Shown here: piece by piece, positions 56,309 to 64,000 of the stretch
How the letters are laid out: each line of letters begins with the position of its first letter
How positions within the stretch are numbered: the stretch's first letter is position 1
Assembly: GCA_963281255.1 (NCBI GenBank)
Contig: OY725495.1
Location: forward strand, 2,790,001-2,854,000
Origin: Aphrocallistes beatrix
Taxonomy: Eukaryota; Porifera; Hexactinellida; Sceptrulophora; Aphrocallistidae
Length of the DNA: 64,000 nt
Direction: 5' to 3'
Notes under the pieces: generated by a model
What the model saw: the letters and a program-made list of their open reading frames with translations, nothing else
What the model was told of the DNA's origin: nothing
The model's database searches: none
Program-made: the position numbers and the translations under genes

Positions 56309-58011
56309 ATGTTATATATTCTGAATGATACCGTTGATATTTTGCATTTCATCAGAGAAGAACTTTATTTAATTTTCAAGCTTACATTTCCAGTCTACTT
56401 AACTTTATCGTGTCTCCAATTTACTTTTATAATACCAACAAGCTTTGTTGGACAAATAGGGGATGGTAAAACAGGTTTAGCAGCGATAAATCTAAGCAAT
56501 GCTATCACTAATATGACAGCATGATTTTTCCTATCAGGTCTATCTTCTTCACTTGATACGCTTGCCTCTCAGGCATATGGAGCTACTGATTATAAGAGAT
56601 TGGGAATTCTGTTACAGAGAAGTATACTAATTCATCTTTTGCTTGTAATACCGATTGCCATTATTTGGATAAACATAGAGAATATACTGATCATTTTTAA
56701 CCAACGACTAGAAATAGTTATGTTATCTGGACAATATATCAAAGTCTATATATTTATCATTCCGGCTTTCGCTATTATTTTCCCTTGTATGAAAATTCTC
56801 CAAATGCAAGATATCGTCCTCCCATCTGCAATCATTCTAGTATGTGGACTTGGATTTGAAATAATACTGTGCTATCTGTTTGTATTTGTCATGGACTTGG
56901 GTATATCAGGTGCGGCACTCGGACAAGTATTGGCGATGTATTCAATGGTGGTTGTACATTTAATCTACTTCCGCGTGAGTAGCGTATGGAAGAGAATATG
57001 GGGAGGCTGGAGCTGGGAGGTGGGGAGAAATGGGGTCAGTACTTTTACTATGGTGTACCTGAGTTAGTTGCGATTGTGAATGAGATTTTATCGATTCAGT
57101 TAGGAGGATTTGTCATTGGTAGGATTAGCGACCAGCCTGATGTAGAGATTAGCGTCTATTCTATCGTGGCTTATCTTGACCTTATCACATACATGTTACC
57201 ATTGTCTCTCTCAACTGCAACAGGCATTAGAATAGGGAATTTGATAGGGGAAGGTGATGTTGGAAGAGTGAAGAAGGTAGGTGCATTATATGTCACTACG
57301 CAACTGGTCCTCTCTATCATTCAGTCTATTATCTTGATTGGGGGGAGATCAGTGTGGGGGGCGGTATTTTCTTCTGATTCAAACGTTATAAGTGGTGTGG
57401 CGAATCTTGCATTTGTAATAACAATATATCATCCACTTGATAGTTTAGCTATTGTTTTCCAGGGGATATTGAGAGGAGCAGGAAAACAAGATATTGGCTT
57501 CTTTATGGCGTTTGTATTTGTCATTGTTGCATATCCTTTGTCATTTGGTTTAAGTATTGGGATGAGACTGGTTACTCTCGGGTATTTCTTAGGTATAATG
57601 GCGGGGTATCTGGCGAGGGCATTTTTTTGTTTATTTATTGCATTATGTTGTATCAAATGGAATGCGTTTAAGCGAGTTGATTCTGAGTCAGTTCAAGCTG
57701 ATTTATTTTTACGAAGAAGAAGTAGTCAAATCAATCAGATGGTTCGAACCCAGCCATGTATCATTCTTCCCCCCCATGCGGATACTAAGCCTCCAAATCC
57801 AGTTTATCCAATTTATTTCTCAAGGTCTAGGTTTATCCTAATGATCAAGAAGCTGATATTCTTCCTTATACTCACACTACTGTTTATTCTAATGCTAGCT
57901 TGTAAACTTGGTATTGCAAGAATGAGTGTTTACATTGAAGGCTCCTACTTGCAGCAACCTTTGGAACTTTGTTGCATTAGTTATATACCCTTAAGGAATA
58001 TATCTAAATAA
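56309..58011 (+). pseudogene. MATE (SLC47-type) multidrug/toxin extrusion transporter, disrupted
   Basis: MATE proteins are membrane antiporters that export organic cations and toxins. The first frame (56309-56521) holds TM1 and reads FVGQIGDGKTGLAAINLSNA, then a TGA stop (56522-56524). The same frame continues FFLSGLSSSLDTLASQAYGA, the family's conserved TM2-3 segment, and at 56600-57020 LGILLQRS, PSAIILVCGLGFEIILCYL and WKRIWGGWSWE. The last matches the WGGW motif of animal MATEs. A frameshift near 57005-57035 moves to the 341-residue frame that carries the second half: GIRIGNLIGEGDVGRVKKVG, GILRGAGKQDIGFF and a final membrane helix. Together about 560 residues, the full family length. There are no introns. 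AATAAA signals follow at 58010-58060. A decayed retrocopy is likely; sequence errors in a real gene are possible. Confidence 0.85.
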
Positions 58012-58095
58012 TAAAACACTTTTTGCTCATTCATTGCATTCATTTGTTTCACAATAAATTAGTTTGATTAGTAAAATCAGCTATTTTCAGTTATA

Positions 58096-58760
58096 CAGGC
58101 GCTCTTCGCTTGCTGGCGCTGCGGGGCTTGCAGACAATGCGTGTCCGCAGAGTCGGCCTGCGGGAGCCTGGGGATATCAAAGAAACGGTTGATTGCTTTC
58201 TAATTCTCTACTAATAAAACTAAAGTCATTTATCTAAGGTGAACTCTGTTAAATTTAGAAGCTAGTCTCTAGCCTATTTTGGGAATTTGTTCACTTTATG
58301 TATCTACGGTAAACACAAGTAAACAAATAATTTATCATATAGATTCGAAATATACACGACAAAAAACCTACATCAACCTTTGGGAGTTAGTCTTAAGATA
58401 TTTTTCAAAATTCGTCAATGGTGTAAAATATGTATATAAAGGTGTGATAATGTATACATAACCTTTTTTATTGCTATACAATACACTACGTATAATATCA
58501 TTAAGATATATCTATATAAGTTACTGCTTTGAAGTCTTAATATCTATACAGTATATTGTTGTATCATAAAATGATTTTTATTCTGAGAGTTAATCCATAT
58601 ATGTCGTATAGAAAAGGTGAAAATTTCGCTTTGATCTTCGAACTTAATCGTAGACTGATCATTTAACACCGATCTACATACCAATTTTAATATCTCTACG
58701 ACATGCCAATTAATCAATCAATTCGGGCAAGCATCCAAATAAACAAATAAAAACTTTGAA
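58096..58760 (-). mobile_element. Decayed family B Helitron
   Basis: The 3' end reads CAGGCGCTCTTCGCTTGCTG on plus (CAAG changed to CAGG), followed by the hairpin CAGACAATGCGTGTCCGC. The body includes AAACAAATAATTTATCATAT, and the 5' side TTCGGGCAAGCATCC and AAATAAAAACTTTGAAAGG are altered. Confidence 0.6.
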
Positions 58761-58929
58761 AGGATTTCTCCTCTAGGGTGGGCAGAGCGAGTCTCCAGAG
58801 GGGTAAACTAAAAAGAATTCTTATGGAGACAAAGTTTAGATTATTAAATCCTAATGGGGAGTACTAAACATCAGGAACCAGGGGATTGATAAATCGCATA
58901 TATCTGACCTTAGCAGGGGTGATCTAGGA

Positions 58930-59083
58930 CAGGGCCGGCGCCACCGGGGGTGTCCAGGGTGTCAGGACACCCACTGCCTCAGCTTTTAGCCAATAGATTA
59001 GTATACATTCTGCCTATTGGGACACCCACAACTGGCAAATTCTCTCTTAGGACACCCACTGTCTTTGAGACCAGGCGCCGGCT
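58930..59083. mobile_element. hAT MITE, CAGGGCCGGCGCC ends, near-perfect 8-bp TSD
   Basis: The left end CAGGGCCGGCGCCACC and the right end ACCAGGCGCCGGCT are inverted. The flanks ATCTAGGA (58922-58929) and ATGTAGGA (59084-59091) differ at one base. The interior repeats GGACACCCACTG. Confidence 0.75.
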
Positions 59084-59144
59084 ATGTAGGATATTTCTTA
59101 TGGGAAGGTGCTACCCTATAATAGGCATCAAGGTTTAACACCGA

Positions 59145-59660
59145 CAAGCGCGCTTCGTTTGCTTGCGCTGCGCGACTTACGGGCACTGTGTGTCAGCAGA
59201 GTCGCCCTGCGGGCGCCTGGAGTTACTCAATCTAACTTATTTTGGGAATTTGTTTTCCTTTATATAAATATTGTAAACAAAAGTAAACAAATTGATCATC
59301 AAATTTAGTCGAAAATATGATATTCGAAATCTACACCCCTGAAAACCCCATGTCAACCGTTGAAAGCTAATTTCTAGCATATTTTTGAGATTTGTTTATT
59401 TTATATATCTATTGTAAACAAAAGTAAACAAATTGATTATCCAACTTACTCGAAAATATGATATTCGAAATCCACACCCCTGAAAACCCCATGTCACCTG
59501 TTGGAAGCAAGTCTCTAGCATATTTTTTCGAAATTCGTCAAATCGTGTGAAAATATGTATATAAAGGTGTGAAAATATCCACATAATCTTTTTTATTGCT
59601 ATACACTATAATACATTTAAGATATCAAACATAAGTTGTGGCTTTGAACTATTAATAACA
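59145..59660 (-). mobile_element. Family B Helitron, 5' part replaced by a family A copy
   Basis: The 3' end CAAGCGCGCTTCGTTTGCTT at 59145 follows A. About two of the 140-bp units are visible (AAACCCCATGTCAACCGTTG, AAACCCCATGTCACCTGTTG). The family A element starting at 59662 truncates it. Confidence 0.75.
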
Positions 59661-59661
59661 A

Positions 59662-60152
59662 CAAGCTTCGCTTGCTTGCGCTGCGCGGCTGGCGGACACT
59701 TTGTGTCCGCCAGAGGCGCCCTTTGGGCGCCTGTGGTCACCATTGATTAATTAATGGGAGATAACATCCCTAAATACGTCTTTCATAATGCTATAATCGA
59801 TAACGCACGAAAAATCACCAAATTTGTCAATTTTAAAAATTTTGATGCGTAATGATGACGTCATAACAGAGTGATGAGTCATCATTTTTTGATGATAGTC
59901 CCATCATATGTGAGGTATATTAATATACTCATTCTATTAAAATTTCAGCCTTCTAACTCCTATAATGGCTGAGTTATGCTCGAATAACTGTATTGTTTAA
60001 CTTTTAAAAATGTGACAATGACGTCATAATTCCATGATGAGTCGACATTTTCGTCTGAATTCAGAACTTACTGGAGCCATAGCCAAAAGACTCCCACATG
60101 CCAAAAATCAGCTTTCTGTGCCTGGCAGTTTCTTCAATCAATTCGTTACAAT
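59662..60152 (-). mobile_element. Family A Helitron body
   Basis: The 3' end CAAGCTTCGCTTGCTTGCG at 59662 follows A. It contains perfect GGCGGACAC/GTGTCCGCC and GGCGCCC/GGGCGCC hairpins and two TGACGTCA sites. It ends TCAATCAATTCGTTACA without the (TA)n and 5' terminus. Confidence 0.8.
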
Positions 60153-60378
60153 AAATTCGTTTAAATAAAAATGACGAAAATATCAGGAGAATATCGGAAA
60201 AATATGGAAAAATATCGGGAATCGTTCGTCGAGTTTGATAAAACATTTTGGACCTCAGGGAATAACTTCCTAGATAAATTTATCATCCAAATGCAATAAA
60301 AAGTTAATTTCATCGAACACTACAAATGATCAGTCGAGCAATTACCACATAATTGCATGCTTGGTTCTTTGTGTGGTA

Positions 60379-60985
60379 CAGGCAGCCCTCACCGTTCGCG
60401 GGTTTGCCATTCGCGGTTTCGACTATTCGCGGAAATTTTTTTGAGTCTTGTTTTGCTATTCGCGACTCGTTCCCTCGACTATTCGCGGTTTTCGTTACTC
60501 TCTTCAGTAGTTTCATGGGCTACCATAAGTCCATAACCTTATACGTATCTCCATATTATCCTGGCAATAGCATTTACTGTTTCTATTGCTCTATACTAAT
60601 ACTAGACTCTATTGTTTCTACGTATATATATAATTTATAATTTTCTACTAAATAATTACATCAAGCATAAAAGGAAGTTGGTTGGTGATTGAAAGGTTAG
60701 ACATTACTATTTAGGTATGGTACTTAGGTTTGCTACTAGGGGATCTATATCTTTCATTTATCACTTCATTTATTATCACCATTTCACTTGTGCCAGTGTT
60801 TGTATCAGTATTACAGCTTAACTATTGAATCAATAACGAATTTAGCAAACTGTATCTAGCGTCGTTTTTATAATCTAGGAACGTAACCCCACGATTCTCA
60901 TTGAACTAACGTCTTGCCGTTCGCGATTTTGCCATTCGCGGCAATTCTCAGGAACGTAACCCCCGCGAACGGCGAGGGATACCTG
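60379..60985. mobile_element. Tigger-like element, CAGGCAGCCCTCACCGTTCG ends
   Basis: The left end CAGGCAGCCCTCACCGTTCG and the right end CGAACGGCGAGGGATACCTG are inverted and flanked by TA. Repeats of ATTCGCGGTTTTCG-like sequence lie inside. There is no transposase frame. Confidence 0.83.
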
Positions 60986-61049
60986 TACTATCCATAAACA
61001 CTATAACAATGGTTGAATTAAGACTTTGATTTTTTGGGGTTCCGTCACC

Positions 61050-61935
61050 TTTTTAAATGGTCGAAACAATGGACGGAAAAAGAGTCAACTACAGCAGATG
61101 CTCGACTTGTAGGTATGTAAACACTTTCACCTGTTTCGCCTGTTGTAAGAAAGGCCATGAATACGTAGCGTGCACAGATCGTATGTGCAGCCACTGGCAC
61201 AGAAGAGAATACGATGCGACCAACTGTCCTAGTTCAGACGGGAGTGGCCACGGAATACCAACCGCAGAGGAAGGGACTACATGAAAAGGTGGATGAACTT
61301 CTAGTGGACGAGGATTCTGCTTCCATTGCAGTCAAAGTTCGAGGACTTGCGGTTCGTGCATTGTACTTGATGAAATACGGGCCAAATTAAACATGAGTTC
61401 CGGGGCTAAAGTAAACGTGATGAACATACATACTATGAAAGACCTTTATGGCCTCGGAGGAGCCCCCATCACCGTCGTAGTCATCGTTGAAATCCCGTTA
61501 GAGCTAGGAGACAGGGAAACGCTGGGCGCAAATACACGTCGTGGATGGAGAAGAACAAGTACTGCTATTAAGCTGCAAATTCCTTAGATTGTTCGGTCGG
61601 GTTACCTTGGATTGGGAAGCAGGAACCATTATGCTGGGTAGTTATATCATTGAAATTCAAGAGAAGGCAACTGGAGGAAATCTGCTCGCCAGGACCCGGG
61701 TGATAAAACGTATTGTGGGAATTTGCGGAGGCAAATTGCAGACGGACACTAAACGGACTTGAATCCGAAGTAGCACGATACTTCCGTAGAAAGGTTGAAG
61801 GAATTTGAATGAGTATTTGACGACAAACCAGGACGCACCCCAAGATGCGACACGCTATAGACACAGGAAATCCTGCACCGTGCAAATCCGAGCTATTAAA
61901 ATCGACGAGGCGCATGCGCCTGAGATTTTAATACT
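61050..61935 (+). pseudogene. Partial LTR-type (Gypsy-like) retrotransposon fragment
   Basis: Plus-strand fragments in several frames. 61057-61284 is rich in Cys and His (RCSTCRYVNTFTCFACCKKG) and could be a zinc-binding region of uncertain type. 61390-61590 reads SSGAKVNVMNIHTMKDLYGL, compatible with the strand after the active site of a retroviral-type aspartic protease. 61560-61700 carries FLRLFGRVTLDWEAG, the following protease segment. 61770-61930 resembles the linker leading to reverse transcriptase (FDDKPGRTPRCDT) in broken frames. No reverse transcriptase core, integrase or long terminal repeat is visible, so it is a truncated, frameshifted relic. Confidence 0.6.
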
Positions 61936-62159
61936 ATTCAAGAATTAATAGGATTTTCTTTGTAAATACTACAATTCATACAATTTAATTCATATTCTAA
62001 CATTTACGATAATACTGAAGGAGCTTCTTCATTCTTAGAAGTGGATCCGCTAAAAACGTAAAATTGATGATCCCGAAGCTAAATTACCAACACAGATGCA
62101 GCCTCTAAATTTTCCAATCAATACTACTACATCTTTAAACAAGAACAGTGTAATACAAG

Positions 62160-63370
62160 CAGGGGTGTAGTGCTCAAATTTCTTTTGGGGGAGCGCTTAT
62201 AAAGAATATAATACAGGGTGGGCCATAAGTAACTATCATACTTTGAATTGCTCCAATTTTTAAACAAAAAGAGATAAATCAGTTTGGTAAAAATTATCAC
62301 AAAGTACAAAGGATGCTATTTTGTTTTCTTTTATTGCAGAACTTAACCATTGATGATGTGCTCGATCCAGCTGCCTTTTGTGGAGAGTACCTTTTGGAGC
62401 CTCGTGAGTACATTCTCTGAAACTTTCTTCAAAGTATCAGGCTTGATCTTTCTAATTTCTCTTCTTATGTTCTTCTTTAGGTCACGAATAGTCTTAGGAA
62501 CAGGGTTAGTGTACACCCTGCCCTTCAGGTACCCCCAAAGGTAGAAATCGCAGGGGTTTAGGTCAGGACTGTAAGTAGGCCAAAAAAATGCTCCAAATTC
62601 CTTGAAATGATCCTTTTCTCCTTTTGAAGGTCATTTTGCTTCTGTAAGATCTGTATTTTGTAGGAGAAGAGGTTGATATCTTCATGAAGGATCCTTCTGA
62701 CCATTGTCCTGGACAATTGGAGCTCTCTTGACAACCTTCTTGAGGAACGGTGAGGAAAATCAGCCAGTTTGTTCTTCATCTTTCGGATGTTTGAGGGGTC
62801 CTGGCAGTGACTGGTGCACCTTTTCTGGATAAATCCTGTACAGTGCTGTTCTCCTCAAGCTTCTTAATGATATTATTATAGTATGGTGGTGTGGGGCCTT
62901 CCTGCTGTTGTAGAAACGCCTAAACTGTCTTTGAGTTGTGATGAGAGAGCCCTGGCTTTATAGCTTTCAAATTAACGGTCAATCATGTGAAATGAATGAA
63001 AAATGACGGAGATATGGCATTTTAAAATATGATGGTTACTTATGGCCCACCCTGTATATTCTTTTATAAGCGCTCCCCCAAATGAAATATTTTCGCTTTT
63101 TCGGACATATGAAGAGAGGCTTAGAGAGCTATGTCGCGCGAAAACGTTGCAAAAAGTGTAATTGTCCACTTATGTCCCGTTATTTTGCATGCAGAGGTTG
63201 GCATGTATGCTTTCAGTACATTATAAAACAGTCGACTCCTCAATCCATTCTTGCCAAACGATTCTATAGGTAATAACAATCGTCAAGTTAAAGTGAGGGA
63301 GCACCGATCCCCCTTAAATTTGTAGTGGGGGAGCGCTGCTCCCCCCCGCTCCCCCTACACTACACCCCTG
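62160..63370. mobile_element. hAT element with 8-bp TSD AATACAAG, split by a mariner
   Basis: The ends CAGGGGTGTAGTGCTCAAAT and CCCCTACACTACACCCCTG are inverted. AATACAAG is duplicated at 62152-62159 and 63371-63378. Excluding the nested mariner, it is about 370 bp and non-coding. Confidence 0.9.
62214..63054 (-). mobile_element. Internally deleted mariner-superfamily element with transposase remnant
   Basis: The ends CAGGGTGGGCCATAAGTAAC and GTTACTTATGGCCCACCCTG are inverted and flanked by TA. On the minus strand the N-terminal part reads QDLSRKGAPVTARTPQTS and RTMVRRILHEDINLFSYKIQ (helix-turn-helix). It jumps to the C-terminal part WPTYSPDLNPCDFYLWGYLK, GRVYTNPVPKTIRDLKKNIR, stopping near 62353. 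The first two catalytic Asp regions are deleted. It is nested in a hAT element. Confidence 0.87.
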
Positions 63371-64000
63371 AATACAAGTTAATTTTCCATTTCAGTGTTG
63401 CCATATGAGTTGTTTGACATGTTCATGTCATATACCTTCAAATTTCATGCCAAATTCATGCCATAAAACATTAAATGTTCATGCAAAATTCATGCCAAGT
63501 GTGAAAAGTTCAAAGTTCTTGCCATGCTCATACCAGAAGTAGAAAGATATTATGATCCAAATTATATTTCAAGTTATCAAAAATACACCAGTGCATGAAA
63601 TTCTGATTGATATAAACATAATATGGATACTCAAGTTTTAGTTGAGGTTATTTATCAATATAAACCCGTTTGACATTGACAAGATGAAACGATAATGAAT
63701 TCATAAAATGACAATTCACCTAATTGAAAAAGTTCATGCCAAGTTCTGGTTCATGCCATTTTCATGCCACAACTCAAAAGTTCATGAAAATGGTCAAATC
63801 TATGAACTTTGTTCATGATATGGTTACACTGATTCATTTGATGAAGTCAACTCGGTCAAAGGTAATTAGTACTGATCGAACAATGACATATCATTCACAG
63901 ATGATCTAACAGAGATATTAGATTTGGTCACCAACAGGGTTGGTAGATTTAATCCACCCCTGGGTTAAATCCAGGTTTAAACCGGGTTGGGCAAAACCCC
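63371..64000. other. Region with loose TTCATGCCA repeats
   Basis: Irregular copies of TTCATGCCAAATTCATGCCA-like sequence lie at 63415-63560 and 63730-63800. The final 60 bases hold GGTTAAATCC / GGTTTAAACC-type inverted sequence and may start another element beyond the window. No gene seen. Confidence 0.5.

Noticed and set aside
56522-56524. In-frame TGA of the MATE gene as selenocysteine or programmed readthrough
   Set aside because: The position is not a known selenocysteine site, no SECIS-like element was noticed, and a second lesion (frameshift) is present. Point mutation or error is simpler.

Overview
This window is eukaryotic nuclear DNA: AT-rich, gene-poor, intron-bearing and packed with transposable elements. 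The transposon mix (non-autonomous Helitrons, mariner/Tc1, pogo/Tigger-like MITEs, hAT, MULE and a RAG1/Transib-like relic) suggests an invertebrate, most likely an arthropod; a crustacean such as a parasitic copepod is only a guess.

The one clear conserved host gene runs on the minus strand across positions 38707 to 4351. It is the 5' part of a CBP/p300 histone acetyltransferase homologue. Four exons can be assembled with matching splice phases: exon 1 (38707-38635, start codon and a basic PKRPR stretch), exon 2 (30830-30250, Met/Pro/Asn/Gln-rich), exon 3 (20830-20669, Ser/Thr/Gln-rich) and exon 4 (4588-4351, first two-thirds of the TAZ1 zinc-binding domain). Only 1,054 coding bases lie in about 34 kb; the introns (about 7.8, 9.4 and 16 kb) are filled with mobile elements. 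The rest of the gene lies beyond the window start. The second gene-like object is a plus-strand single-exon MATE (SLC47-type) transporter at 56309-58011, with one in-frame stop and one frameshift.

Everything else recognisable is mobile DNA. Dominant are two related non-autonomous Helitron families (called A and B here), with 5' ends TCCTTACTATTAAAACTCG (A) or TCTTATATATTAAAA (B), a GC-rich hairpin-bearing 3' end, and a terminal CTTG always followed by T. The (TA)n tract of family A repeatedly hosts TA-targeting MITEs. Transposase relics, left to right: hAT (7708-9180), DUF4371/hAT-like (15750-18200), RAG1/Transib-like (26860-28540), mariner (32650-33660), Tc1 (33690-35053), a FLYWCH-MULE-RING element (42984-46047) split by a Helitron, a nearly complete mariner (48319-49606), a mariner fragment (53280-53880), a partial LTR-type retrotransposon (61050-61935) and a mariner nested in a hAT element (62160-63370).

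The most informative locus is 42984-46047. There a family B Helitron sits exactly between A and T of a MULE reading frame, and removing it rejoins the frame. This fixes the Helitron ends as TC...CTTG, not the canonical CTRR. All coordinates and motif counts come from reading the sequence by eye; no searches were run.
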